Assembly: GCA_033060915.1 (NCBI GenBank)
Contig: CM065397.1
Coordinates: 23,487,501-23,551,500 of the forward strand
Direction of reading: 5' to 3'
Length of the DNA stretch: 64,000 bases
Source of the DNA: Euryodendron excelsum
Taxonomy: Eukaryota > Streptophyta > Magnoliopsida > Ericales > Pentaphylacaceae
Under the pieces are notes generated by a model. It saw nothing but the letters and a program-made list of their open reading frames with translations. It was not told the origin of the DNA and did no database searches. Position 1 is the first letter of the stretch. Every line of letters starts with the position of its first letter. Positions 11,612 through 23,046 of this stretch are shown piece after piece. Position numbers and translations under genes: made by a program.

Positions 11612-13830
11612 CATAACCATGGTACAGAGACTGCTCAGTGAAGAAAGTGAACGAAGAAGCAACACCCTACCAAACCACCACCTTCCACTGTCTCAATGGT
11701 TCTTGCAAGTACATTAGTGTGTCAAATAAGGCTTGAATCAAATAGGGTCAACCTACATATAGCATCACAGGGACATTAAATAAAGGTTGTATATGCATAT
11801 AAAAATGCACAGTTAACAAGGGATTGAACCTGTAATATGCACATGCCGTATGTGTTTCCAAGAAACCACCCCAGTTTCAATAAAAACTGAAAATGGATCA
11901 ACCTTTTCAGGATCAAGAAGACCTGCATTCAAAAACTACACAACCTACACCACTCTCTCACTAACGTTAAAAAGAACAGAAATCAAAGCTAAGAAGAGAG
12001 GCATAATTATAATCAGAAGAGCAGCAATGTGAAGCATAAAGAATTGGCATGGATTAGATCTCCCAACTGGTACGCAGACAATCCAGATTGGAGGAAACTC
12101 AAAACTGTATTCACAAACCCGAACAATGAACCTCAGCCTAAGCTTTATACAAAAAAAAAAAAAAGAAGTCTTAACTTGGCTCAGCCCATTGCACAGAACA
12201 GTGATTGATACAGGCAGGGACAACCCAAAATGAATAGTCCACCAGCACATTTATCCATTACACTAGATGATATTGACAAAAACATAGAGAGATTGACCAA
12301 CAAAGTTGTAACTTAAAAACACAACACAGCCATTTTCACCATTTAAAGTTTAAACCTTGACAAATCGTCAATAGTCACAAGAGCTCCCCAGTTACCTGGG
12401 ATGCATATGGTTTGTGTGCCCAAGGGTTTAACCGGGAGGCATGTTCCCAGGGTCCCATGTCACCAAAAATAAAAATTAAACGGATCATTTTACTTCAGGC
12501 TTGGGTGGATAACAGACAAAGAAAGTTAGAACAAACTTGGGTAAACTCAAGCTTAGAACCAAACCAAACCAAACCAGGCCAGGTTCAGCATGTACGTAGG
12601 AGGCAACATGATGGTCTGGTCCCAACAATCCATAGCATTAGTCAATAGTGATTTGATGGCTTTAATAATACAATAATTACTTTATAAAGCCAAATAACTC
12701 AGCCAAATGGTAGTGTGAAGGTTTACACGAATACAACTGAAAGGAATAATAATTGTGAGAATGATAAAAATCAAAGCGATCAACAAGCAGACCAGCGAGC
12801 AACGCAAATCCTTTTATGGCACAACATTTAAGGGATGGTCAAGGCTTTCCATTGGATGCTTAAACTGTTCTGGCCATGTGTCTAAGGCTCCGAATTAAAT
12901 TTCCTTTTCCGAAACATCTTACATGCATAGGATCATATTCAGAACATTTTCAGGAGGGAAGGAGTGTGGGTGACCATCATCTATAAGATGCAGATATGTG
13001 ATAAAGAAGACACGTCTCTAGCTCTCTTAGTGCGGCATTGAGTTCCCAGCCTGTAATGATAGGAAAGCCCCCAAATCTGGAGCATGAATTCTGTGTAGTA
13101 AATATCTTACTTTATTGCATATTCTCAATGCAATACACGTTTATTCACCTACTACTGACCACATCTTCAAAAAGTACCATGAGAGCCAGTTAAAATCACC
13201 ATGCCCAATTACCAAAATAAAAATAAAAACATGTGTCTCTACAATTATCTGAGTGCATAGCAAAGTAAGTAAACTCAATTATTGTTAACCACAATCGACA
13301 ATAATTGGAGTCATTACTTAGAATGTGTCATCTGCATATTAGTGTCCTATTAGTGCCTGAAGTAAAACCCATTTGATTTTCTAATCATTTTCATAAACCC
13401 CAAGAGATATTCTTTTCCCGCGGCTATTTTTGTTCAATTTTTTTTTTTTTTTTGTGAATAATGCATTTGGCTTGTGAATAGACTCAAACAAATTACTTTC
13501 ATAAATTTCCTCTATTTATTAAAAGACATTTAAGTACCTGCTAAGATCAAGTTTCTCCTTGTAACTCCGTAAGACAGTAGGGCGGGATTTGGTGACTGCC
13601 TTACTTAACATATAGTGGAGATGGACAATCTGCAACAAGCATATAATTATCAAGACAAAGAAAACTGATAGCGTGAAGATACAGTAGATGAACAAAAGAC
13701 ATCAATCACATAAGAATAAGAACTGAACCTAATCACGAGATTTGTCAACAATACGACAAACATAGACCGATGCCTTGTTTACCCCATTTTCAATCAAACT
13801 CCTAATGTGATCATCAACCTTCTTCGGCAT
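11612..13830 (-). pseudogene. NAT10: RNA cytidine acetyltransferase (NAT10/Kre33) pseudogene, 5' exons
   Basis: NAT10/Kre33 makes N4-acetylcytidine in 18S rRNA and some tRNAs in the nucleolus and has over 1,000 residues; only the N-terminal part is seen. Exon 1 (13830-13729) starts MPKKVDDHIRSLIENGV and ends DKSRD, the known start of plant homologues. Exon 2 (13629-13538) reads IVHLHYMLSKAV, then KSRPTVL, between a CAG acceptor and a GTACTT donor. A later exon (about 11725-11612) reads LARTIETVEGGGLV, then LLLRSLSSLSSLCTMVM, followed by a GTTAAT donor. Damage: the last codon of exon 1 is TAG where family members have glutamine; exon 1 has compensating indels; the last exon has one extra base before LARTIE and two extra bases after GGGLV. 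The exon expected between 2 and 3 (lysine-rich, then CLYKDSERILGN in the family) is absent, as is everything downstream. Introns are retained, so this is a decayed genomic copy and not a processed one. Confidence 0.8.
11726..13537. other. Intron/deleted region inside the NAT10-like pseudogene
   Basis: I searched this 1.8 kb by eye for the missing exon on the minus strand and saw nothing that fits. A poly-A run (about 12150-12165) and a poly-T run (about 13437-13453) are present. No other gene is recognised. Confidence 0.5.
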
Positions 13831-14771
13831 GTTGAACCTGGAACTGAGATAGGTAAAAAGCTTTCTATGCCATACAAGTTTCCAAATGTTGGATTTCTAA
13901 GCGGCTAAGCATAGCTCTCCCTATCTCTTAAACTAGTTTTATGCCTGTGCAATGTATGGATTTTTTTTTTTCTACGTTTATTATCAATGTTGTGAAGATA
14001 TGTATGATATGAAATTGATGAGTGTAGTAGATAGTGGCATAAATAATTAAACAAAACTCAATCTTTATAGAAAATATACGAATATTATAATATGTAGGAA
14101 AAAAAAGCATGAACTTGAGTTAATAGTTGAAGAAACTAAGAAGATAGTAACTCTCTCAAATTCTCGTTGAATTTTAAGGATATAAAAATGTATTTATTTT
14201 CCTTAATCACTTATTAGTTATTGCCACGTTTCTTTGAATAAGGAACTTGAATAATTTTGGAAAATGAGTTTTAGAATTATTACTAAATTTAGATGTATTT
14301 CATCGAAAAATAAATTTTGAATTGTTTAAAAATATATATTTTTCAATTACTTATTAATTCACATAGAGAGGAGAATTAGATAGATTAAAAAACAAAAAGC
14401 GAAAGAAATTAAAAACATAGAGAGGAGAATTAGATAGATTAAAAAACAAAAAGCGAAAGAAATTAAAAACAAAGTATGCCACATGTCGCAACCACTTAAA
14501 TTAATAATTGAAGTAGTTGATAAGATAGTGAAGACGCATTTTATTTAAATTTTGGTGAATAAAATTTAAAATGGCATGAATTTTAATCATTTTGTTTAAA
14601 AATTACATGTATAAAATAATATTGTAAATGTAAGAATGCATGTATTTAAGATAATAGTTGAAGAAATTAAGAAGATAGTCAATTGACTTTTGGAATTCGT
14701 AGTAAATGCAAATGCATAGTTTTAAAGAAAATAATTTATATCAAACAACTATATGGACTAAGCACAAAATA
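13831..14771. other. Intergenic DNA upstream of the pseudogene
   Basis: This is where the promoter of the NAT10-like gene would have been. It is very AT-rich. No clear TATA box or leader was identified. It contains the 54-bp tandem duplication listed separately. Confidence 0.4.
14361..14468. repeat. Perfect tandem duplication, 2 x 54 bp
   Basis: Units 14361-14414 and 14415-14468 are identical base for base (start ACATAGAGAGGAGAATTAG). The complete identity in otherwise drifting DNA implies a recent event. Confidence 0.97.
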
Positions 14772-15589
14772 TGACAATCTTTTAACACCCAAGTGCAAGT
14801 ACAGCAAAACAATAAATAAAATCCGGTAAGACCGGAGTCGATCTGCAAGGAACAGTTATCCAAACATGCAAAATTAGATGTTAAAATTCACTCACAGTAA
14901 AAGATTAGACACCGACTAAGCCATACTAAATACCATAGCATTGCAATGGCTTTAGTTAAAACCAAAGTAAACCTGTTTGAATTCTACCATGAAAAGTACT
15001 AATGAGATATGGACAAATGGCGAAAAAACAAAAGCAAACAGTAACTAAAATAAAACAGTTTGTTTTCGGAGGTTTGAAGATTATTGAACTAGACTTTAAA
15101 TTAAGTTTAATAAAACGATCTTGGATTTAATTGATCCGATCACCCAATTCACTCAAAATTTCAACAGAAGTTTTGTAATTCAAATCATTGGCTTTGTCTT
15201 GAGCCTTTGAATCGGAAGATTTAACAATTAAAATAAAATTTAATAATAATTAAATCTAGAATAATAAAAATTAAAGCCATAGATTCATACCATCGATTTG
15301 TGTAATAATTATACCAAACTAAGATTTGTGCATGAAAATTATCAAACTTAGTCAATAATCTAAGTTTTTTCAAAGATCTAGAATTTAATTATCAAGAATT
15401 AAAAGATTAATATACATCTCCTTGCTTTTTTTTTTTTTTTTTTTACTTAGTTTTATCTTCAAATGTACTCAAAGCATGTAAAACATGAAAAATACTAAAT
15501 TAACATGAAAATTATAAATAACACACAAATAATAACTAATAGTAGCCGGTAATTAGAGACTCCAATTGTACTATTTTAGAGTGCAATCA
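14772..15589 (-). repeat. Putative 3' LTR of the Athila-type element
   Basis: About 818 bp. On the minus strand it starts TGATTGCACTC right after a PPT (15590-15604) and ends GATTGTCA at 14772, giving TG...CA termini. The interior has the phrase AAGACCGGAGTCGATCTGC, which I associate with plant gypsy LTRs. The 5' LTR is not in the window, so the limits cannot be confirmed by a second copy. Confidence 0.45.
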
Positions 15590-15604
15590 CACCTCCCAAC
15601 TAAG
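15590..15604 (-). promoter_or_regulatory. Putative polypurine tract of the Athila-type element
   Basis: Minus-strand CTTAGTTGGGAGGTG directly precedes the TG of the putative LTR. Athila elements have a PPT of this kind (a TTGGGGGTG-like core) at this place. Confidence 0.5.
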
Positions 15605-17932
15605 CTTTTGCTAGTCCCTAACAAAACAAATAAACATATTTTAAAAAAATAAAAAAGATATGTTCTACTTTTGTAAGAACCACGAGTGCATTTAGCATAT
15701 ACACCAAGCCTTTAAACCCTTAGGCTACCCCTAGTGGATAAGTATAATCTCATGAGAGTTTCTAGTGATGATACCTACAAATATCAAAATGTGGCATACA
15801 AGTGAGGATAATAAGGATAAAGTATGACATATATTAAGACACAAGTATATTATATATATCCTACTCTTTAATAGACAAGTAAGATAATGTTTTAGAACAA
15901 TATATAAAAGGCTTGTGTGTATGTGATCATTACATGATAAGAAAAGTATTACAACATTAAAATACAGATACATCCTTTAAGCTTTAATTCAACCTCACTG
16001 GATATTCTCTCAAAAAGAAAGAACATTAGCATCCCACATCAATTGTCCTTATAAAAGAATAAATGTAATGTCAAATCAAAATAGACAACCATAAAGAAAT
16101 GACGTAAATATATAAAGTGAGAGACAACTTGGCATAACTCTATGAAAGAATACTCAATGTTAAAATCACACAAGCAACTGATAAGTGAATTCTCTACAAA
16201 ATGAATGAATAAGCAATGTACACATCAAATCCTCGAAGACTTTTTCACGTTGTAACTTGGTCATAAGGTATAAGGTAGGGAGAAAGAAAGGATAAAAGGC
16301 TCAAAACATGTGTGATCAAGGCATAATTAATGAATGAATACGTACCGTCAATTTTTCTATTTTATTTGATTAGATAGGATTTTTTTTTATTCCTTTTTTT
16401 TTTCAACAACTAACCCCTTATTCCTTTTTTTTTTCTTTTTCATACTCCTCTTTTTCCTTTGTTTTTTTTCTTTTCTTTCCTTCGTTGCTAACTTTTTCAT
16501 ATTGCAATTAGACCCCCTCCTTTCTCAATTCAATTTGCACAAATGCAGATACTTGTATTTTCGTATTTAGGGACAAAATTTTAGTAATGATATATGTAGC
16601 AAGAGACAAAGAAATAAGCTTAAAGATAGTTTCAAGAGAATTATTTCAATAAAAAAATCTATGGCTCAAAAGATCAAAGATGGCCTTGATTTATTTTTGA
16701 AAATGCACAACAACTCAAGATTATAAGAATTCAACATATTCAATTACCATAGCAATTTAAACAATTGAGTCAAATACAAATATAATGGAGCTATTGAAAG
16801 AGTGATGTGGAAAAAATTCATCAAGAGTAAATATAAACACTCCAAAAAGCGTGATTGGCTTTAAAACTCACTTGGTAAAAAATCTCCACTTTTGTAAGGA
16901 TGATTGTACAATATGTAACAATACTAAACTTATCATGATATGATAATAAGTGATGTAAAATAGCCTATTTCTATGTGTTAAGACAAAATCTTGCAATTGT
17001 ATTAAAAAGAAAGGATAAAACAAAAATTATGCTAAGGTAAATGAAAACATGTTTCAACAAATTCCCAAAATTCAAATTTGCATTTTAGATAAAACTATAC
17101 AAAATTATAAAAGATACGTAAATCTTTTTTGTAAATCTCAAATGCATTCAAATTGTACACTTCTCGACCTCGTGCATTTTTTTTTTTGAAAAATAAAATG
17201 CATCTGCAAAATAAATGTTAGTCATATTTATAAATAAAGATAAACACCCAAATAAAATACTCAAACATAGCACACCCTAAGAAGAAGAATCATCACAAAG
17301 CCGAGCCAAATCTTTTTATATCAAAATCAAGATAGTCTACCGTACTAGTGATTCCAAGGCATCTTAATGCCTCAACATTTACTCGCCCTTTAATAATATA
17401 TAGGTAAACCATTTGATTCCCTGACATTAGTCGGTTACTCCCTTTGTAATTTTTATCTACACACGTGTGTCTAGCACAACGGTGACACTTATTTAGTCTC
17501 TTTGTTCTTCTCTTATAAACTAGAGTACTACAACCAGTAAGAGGTTGAGGTTGTTATTCTTGGAGCTCAACTCTCCTCATCATCTTTGCATGACAAATTA
17601 TCTCGCCCTTGATATCAAATGAAAATATCCAGAAGATGCAACATGCAAATATAAGCACTCGACCATCTACATGAGAAGTCATGACACTATCCAGTTCTTT
17701 AACGTTTACTGGTCATAAAGACAAAATATTAAAAAATAATACTATAAATAAACGAATGTGTCCCTCCCCCTTAATCAGATAATAGCTATGACCGCAAGGC
17801 GAAAATAGAAAGGAAAGGGTGGGAAACAACTTAGGTGGGAAGGAAGGTCCCTTCCCTCCAACTAAAGATAAATTAGCTACCAAACCAAATAAATAGGCTA
17901 AATTAACTGTACAAACTATTTGAGTGTTGCTT
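15605..17932 (-). other. Region between pol and 3' LTR of the Athila-type element
   Basis: About 2.3 kb, AT-rich, with a polypyrimidine-rich stretch at 16371-16500. Athila elements often carry an env-like ORF here, but no open frame with such features is visible. Near the integrase end, 17835-17860 holds a short inverted repeat (GGTGGGAAGGAAGG / CCCTTCCCTCC). Nothing else was recognised. Confidence 0.45.
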
Positions 17933-19010
17933 CTACTCAAGCAATGGTGGATCCATAAGATCCACACTTTTAATAAAACTTACAAAGTTCTCAAAGTAGG
18001 GATTCAGTCTTTGCCTATTGACTTTAAAAACATTCCTATTGCTGGAATTCTCAATTTCTACCGCTTTGTGCGGTGATACATCTCTTACCAGATAAGGTCC
18101 AGACCATTTAATCTTCAATTCGGAAACAAGTGTAACCGAGAATTGTAAAGCAATACTTTTTTAACTGACATAAAAAGATTTATGAAGGATGTGCTGGTCA
18201 TGGAATGTTTTTATCTTGGCCGTAGAGATCTTTGCATTCTCATAGGCATCATTTCGAAATTCCTCAAGTTCATTGAGTTGCAACTTCCTAGTTTGGCCAG
18301 TCGCATCTATATTCTCATTAAATTGGCGAATGGCTCAATAAGCTTTGTGCTCAATTTCGACCGGAAGGTGACATGATTTTCTATACATAAGCTTATAAGG
18401 AGAAGCTCCTAACATAGTTCTGTAAGCAATTCTATAAGCCCAGAGTGTATGCACTAACTTTAAGGACTAATCCTTACTGTTAGGATTAACAGTTTTCTCA
18501 AGAATGTGCTTAATCTCCCGGTTAGCTAACTGAACTTGGCCACTAGTTTGTTGATGATAAGGTGTATTAACCTTGTGAACGACCCCATACTTTTGCATTA
18601 ACATTCCAACGAGTTTATTACAAAAGTAAGTGTCACCATCATTAATGACAGCACGAGGTATACCAAAGCGAGAAAAGATATTCTCCTTTAAGAACTTAAC
18701 CACAACGCGGTGATCATTGGTACGAGAACAACGACGTCCACCCATTTAGACACATAGTCAATGGCCACAAAAATGTAAAGGAATCCAAACGAACTAAGGA
18801 ACGGTCCCATGAAATCAATATCCCAACAATCAAATATCTTAAGAGTAAGAATGAGGTTGAGGGGCATCATGTGCCTTATAGTCAGACTTCTTAATCATTG
18901 ACACTTGTTACAAAATGTGCAAAAAGTGTGAACATCACAAAACAAGGTGGGCCAATATATGCCAGATTACATAATATTTGCAACCGTCTTTTTCAAACTA
19001 AAGTGCCCAC
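17933..19010 (-). pseudogene. Athila-type integrase, core and C-terminal part
   Basis: The minus strand gives, in order: end of the zinc region with WPTLFCDVHTFC (about 18950-18920), catalytic core with DIDFMGPF and the YVSKW motif (about 18830-18750), FSRFGIPRAVINDG (18690-18640), HQQTSGQVQLANREIK (about 18560-18520), the long conserved stretch with LWAYRIAYRTM and HLPVEIEHKAYWA (18470-18330), and the C-terminal KIKWSGPYLV...FKVNRQRLNPY, ending at a stop (17933). The catalytic glutamate, usually GQVEV, is glutamine here. The frame changes near 18745 and elsewhere and stops occur, so the product is broken. The reading of the zinc region continues on the other side of the copia insertion at 48928. 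Confidence 0.9.
19006..19010. repeat. Target site duplication of the copia element, left copy
   Basis: CCCAC immediately before the LTR start TGTCAACTC. The same five bases follow the other LTR at 48928-48932. Confidence 0.93.
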
Positions 19011-20766
19011 TGTCAACTCAAAGATTGTCCCAAGAGAGGGGGGGGGGTGAATTGGGTTATTTTAAAATTAAGGTGGAACTTTCAATATAAATAAAATCAA
19101 TTTCTAACTAGATGAAGACAACCACTGAGTAATGTCGATGCAACTTAAGATTGCTAACAAGCACAGGTAGCATACACAAACATTTAGCAATTATCATACA
19201 CACATTCAATAGTAAGTAGAGAACAAGAGATTTACATAGTTTTGGCTTAATCCTTGCCTACGTCCTCTCTTCCTTGATCCCCTCGAAGGTATTCCACTAT
19301 GTAATCTTTTCCTTACACAGCTGCTAGCTTCTTCAAGTGCCTATCTTACTATTACATTCAATGATTCACACAAAATTCTTACTACCAAGAAGCTTCAATC
19401 TAAGCTCTTGATTCTACAAGTGTGTTACCTAAGTTACACTCAAGCTTTAGAGGTTTACAACAAACTTTTCAGAAGTAATGAGGTTACAATATATTGAGTA
19501 TCACTCTTAGAAGTGAAGATAATAAATGTTACAACTCAATGGTTCCTCTTGGTTAATGGCAATTGTAGAGTAATGAAGAAAATTTAGGGCTTTTGGATTT
19601 TTGTACTTTAAAATCCTTGTCTCTTATCCATAAATGAGTTTGAACTCATATATTTATAGTCTCTCAGAAGAAATAGCCATTAGAGCCTTTGAAGCAGCAT
19701 TAAATGTGTGGGCGGCTAAGACAGATTTAAAAATCTGATTGTTAGAGCGAATTCTCGTATCCTACTGAGATTGTCAGCAATCTTTTGCTGATGCCGCCAA
19801 TTTGACTCCCTCCTTTCTTTCACTGTGATTTTTACCAAGATTGTTAGCAATTGTTTCACTGGTGTCACCAATCTTGGCTTGCCACTTCTTTTGTCGTTGC
19901 CTTTCTAACAAAAATGTCAATATTCTTTATCTCGTGCTGCTACTTTCTCTTCCTTCTTCTTTTACCATTTGTTTTTCTACAAGATTGTCAGTAGTCTTTA
20001 TCTTGTGCTGCCAATCTTTCTCCCTGCTTTGTTTACCATTTTGCTTTTTCACAAGATTGTAAGCAATTGTTTGTTAGTGTTAGCAATCTGGTTCTCTGCT
20101 GCAGTTACCGTTGCTATCCACAGACTTCTCTTATTCTTTTTACCAATCAGTCTTCGATGGTGTGAATATGTTTGAGCTCTACTAATATTCTTGATAGTTT
20201 TCTGAACTTCTTAAGCATATTTATCCTTTGGTAGCCTTTTGTTCATCCAACTATTTAGAAATCACAAGACTACTTGTGCTGGTGAAAACTTTTACTCTTT
20301 TAGACTGTTGGGTGCCATCAATCTTATGCATTGTCGACAATCTTTGATATGCTCCTCTTATTAGCTTTGTCCGCAATGCTTTAAGGGCAACTTCCTCAAG
20401 CTTCATGACACTTGTAATGAATCAATATGAACATGGGGATCAAGGGTCCTCACTGGCCATAGATATTACTAATCACATATATATTCAAGGCAAAATCTTT
20501 CTTCTGCAGGTCTCATCACTTTAATTGAGGTGCTATGAATATTATTTTTGTCACAGACTTCACATGTGCCATTCAAAGTGTTGGCACTCTTATGAAGTGC
20601 TAACAAAATCTTCCATGGTACTTACAGTTCATGATTACCCATAAATTTGAACAGGTTTTATCATACTAAGCTGCACACTCAAGTTAAACACATTAGTTCA
20701 TAATGACTAGGTTTTGTTAACATCAAAATCATCTATTAACTATAGAGATCAACCCTTGGGTCAACA
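19011..20766 (-). repeat. 3' LTR of the copia element
   Basis: 1,756 bp, TG...CA ends, homologous to 47306-48927. It keeps a 10-base G run in GTCCCAAGAG...GTGAATTGGG (about 19031-19060), a motif I know from Sirevirus LTR ends, which the other LTR lacks. It also has an additional segment near 19980-20060 made of a further copy of the ACAAGATTGTCAGTAGTC/AGCAATC module. Directly repeated AGATTGT(C/T)AGCAAT words occur several times between 19760 and 20100. Confidence 0.93.
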
Positions 20767-20910
20767 ATCTCCCCTTTTTGATGATGACAAAACCTTCTTT
20801 AAACATGAAAAATTATGATAAATGGAAAACATTATCCTCCCCCTTAATATAAGATTTTTTCTTATTCAGCAATCAATCATTTGACAAGATAGTTCTCTCC
20901 CTTTTTGCTA
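20767..20910 (-). promoter_or_regulatory. Polypurine tract and additional PPT-like tracts of the copia element
   Basis: Minus-strand AAAAAGGGGAGAT (20779-20767) abuts the 3' LTR. Two more purine runs follow within 140 bp: AAGGGGGAGGAT (complement of about 20836-20847) and AAAAAGGGAGAG (complement of about 20896-20907). Multiple PPTs at this place are a known mark of Sireviruses. Confidence 0.8.
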
Positions 20911-21236
20911 AGTAATAAAAAAGAGTGTATGAAGAAATTATGAAAGGTACAATAGCAAAAATATTAAAATTGAATTGAAACTATTTAAATGGTAGCAGAC
21001 AACCAAGCATCAAATGAGCAATTTGTGAATAATCAATCAGGAAGCAACCAACCAACAATGAACCAAGCAAAGAACAAGCAACCTATTAGTAATGACGCAA
21101 GCAATATAGATAGAAATAGAGAGAGTGCATAAGTAAACTGTCTTATAAGCTGGTCTAGGGCCAGCAATATCCACAACAAAAATAAAAAACTGACAATTTT
21201 AAGGACTGAACAGAAAAATTGAAATGCAATGCGGAG
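20911..21236 (-). other. 3' untranslated region of the copia element
   Basis: About 330 bp between the extra ORF and the PPTs. AT-rich, rich in AAGCAACCAACC-like words, no coding motif. Confidence 0.6.
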
Positions 21237-21403
21237 TCAAAGAATAACAGAGTCATCAGGGGTGTTAGAGCCATTCTTTCTAGGTCGGTCTTTAAGACCA
21301 TAGGCTTTGGTGATAAGAGGGAAGGCTATTTTCTTACGGGCTCTTTGTTTGTATCTGGGTTTGGAAAGAAGAGAAAAAGAGGAAGGAGGTTCAGATGGGT
21401 TAG
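21237..21403 (-). pseudogene. C-terminal end of the extra (env-position) ORF of the copia element
   Basis: Minus-strand frame ending at a TGA (21239-21237). It reads a basic, serine/proline-rich tail (SEPPSSF, KPRYKQRARKK, DRPRKNGSN). It continues the frame interrupted at 30562 by solo LTR A, as shown by the GTTAG duplication on both sides. No domain is recognised in this tail. Confidence 0.75.
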
Positions 21404-21725
21404 TGTAAGCACCCCATTTTTGCCCACTCGGCAATCTCTGGCCCGACCGGATTCGGTTTCTAACATCACAACACATCCAGGCTCAAGATGAGCCTTTCAA
21501 TCTCCAATCCAACCAGCTGGTCAGTTCTCGGGTCCACAAGGATCCGCTAAAGCCTTAAGCACCATTATTCTAGGCAGCTTTCTGGAACGGGCAGTCCCAG
21601 AAACCAACGCCATCCAGGTAGCTTCCCAAGATCGGGTGATCTAGGGGACCAACACCTCATCAAAAATTCCAGACAGTTCACTTCTGGCGCTTGCTAGCCT
21701 GCCAATGTAGAATGTCCGTCATTCG

Positions 21726-21912
21726 GTAGTTCTTCGGGACCAGGCATTCTCGAAGACCAATACCACCCCTCCAGGTAGCTTTCTGGGACCAGGCGTTCTC
21801 AGGAACCAACACCACCCCTACAGGTAGCTCTCTAAGACCAGACGTTCTTAGAGACCAACACCGCATAGGTAGTTTTCTGAGACCGGGCAGTCTCGGGAAA
21901 CAACACCTAGGT
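21726..21912 (+). repeat. Minisatellite of about 49-bp units with hairpin cores (LTR A)
   Basis: Units start with GTAG at 21726, 21775, 21824 and 21869. Each has the plan GTAGNT-arm-ACCNGGCNT-arm-ACCAACACC. The two arms are inverted copies in every unit although their sequence differs between units: TCTTCGGGA/TCTCGAAGA, TTTCTGGGA/TCTCAGGAA, TCTCTAAGA/TCTTAGAGA, TTTTCTGAGAC/GTCTCGGGAAA. Pairing holds throughout if G-T pairs are allowed. A related, weaker unit is at 21617-21657. The array lies in U3, upstream of the TATA box. Confidence 0.8.
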
Positions 21913-22399
21913 CAACACCGGCGCCTGCTAGCCCGACTCGGTGAAAAATGACCAAATCTGCCCCTTGGGCCTCCAGGCACGTTTTGGGAAAGTTCAAAAT
22001 CCCTCAAAATGATAAGTTTATCCTTCCATAATGTTGTCAAACCATCGGGTGTCCCCCGCACGCCATTTGGTCCAAATCCGGTCCTATTCCGGCTCACTGT
22101 GGTTAAAATGACCATTTTGCCCTTGAACGACTTAGCACGGCACGAACCCCGCTGAACGGCGAAAAACTCCCTCAAAACCATTCCTGAACAGCCCTACACA
22201 CCTAACACAATGCACCGGACCATTCCTGACCATTTCCAGCCAACTCCAGTCAAAATGACCGTTTTGCCCCTAGAAACCTAAATATGCCCTGAAACAGCAC
22301 CGAGCTTGGGATTTCGAGCGGAGGTTTCACCACACGCCTTTGTTTAACCCAAGGGACACTTTACGACACTAAACACACACAACTCGATAAAAGTTCCCT

Positions 22400-23046
22400 G
22401 GAGCGTCTTACAAACGCTCCGCTTAAATTGTCTTTCTCCCGATTCCCTGATTATATTGCACCGTTAACCGACTTGAGAAACACGTAAATCAGGGAATTCT
22501 CGAAAGCTCGTCCATAGATCTTTCCACCGATACGGTTCGATCGAATGGATCACTTCCTGAAGCCCTCCATCGTACGGTGCAAAAACTATAACTTTCAGCA
22601 ACCCCTGGAGCGTCTCATAGACGCTCTGCCAAGGTTGACTTTTTCTCCGATTCCCTAATCAAAACGCACTGTCAAACGACTTGAGAAATACGTAAATTTG
22701 AGAATTCTAGAAAGTATTTCCAGAGTACTTTCCATCGAAACGGTCTGATCGAATAGATCGCTTCTTGAAGGCCTCAATCACATCAAATGAAAACAGCTAC
22801 TTTTGAACACACACAGAGCGTATCACAGACGCTCAGCAAAAGTGTCCTTTTTAGCACACTTCCCGAGATGATACCCCACGCCTCTGAACATAATTCAAAC
22901 TCTTCGAAAACATGAAAGTTCATCGGATATACTAGGAGAACATCCCGAGTGTGATCGATTCCCCCAGAGCCTTCCCAGTTAGCCTAATTATCAAGGCAAA
23001 GTTTGGGCAAACCTTCCTAGTGATGGAGCGTATGCTACATGCGCTC
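22400..23046 (+). repeat. Four palindromes at about 208-bp spacing in U3 (LTR A)
   Basis: Inverted repeats GGAGCGT/ACGCTCC (22400-22420), GAGCGT/ACGCTC (22608-22626), GAGCGT/ACGCTC (22816-22834) and GAGCG/CGCTC (23026-23046) recur every 207-210 bp. The DNA between the first two pairs is also related (for example TTCCCTGATTAT/TTCCCTAATCAA and ACGACTTGAGAAA), so these are tandem units of about 208 bp. LTR C has the same four at matching spacing. Confidence 0.85.

Noticed and set aside
11945..12250. 101-residue minus-strand open frame with hydrophobic stretches
   Set aside because: It falls in the intron region of the NAT10-like pseudogene, contains a poly-A derived phenylalanine run, and resembles nothing known.
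17760..17780. PPT candidate AAGGGGGAGGGAC close to the Athila integrase end
   Set aside because: It is not followed by TG, and a better PPT/LTR junction is at 15589/15590.
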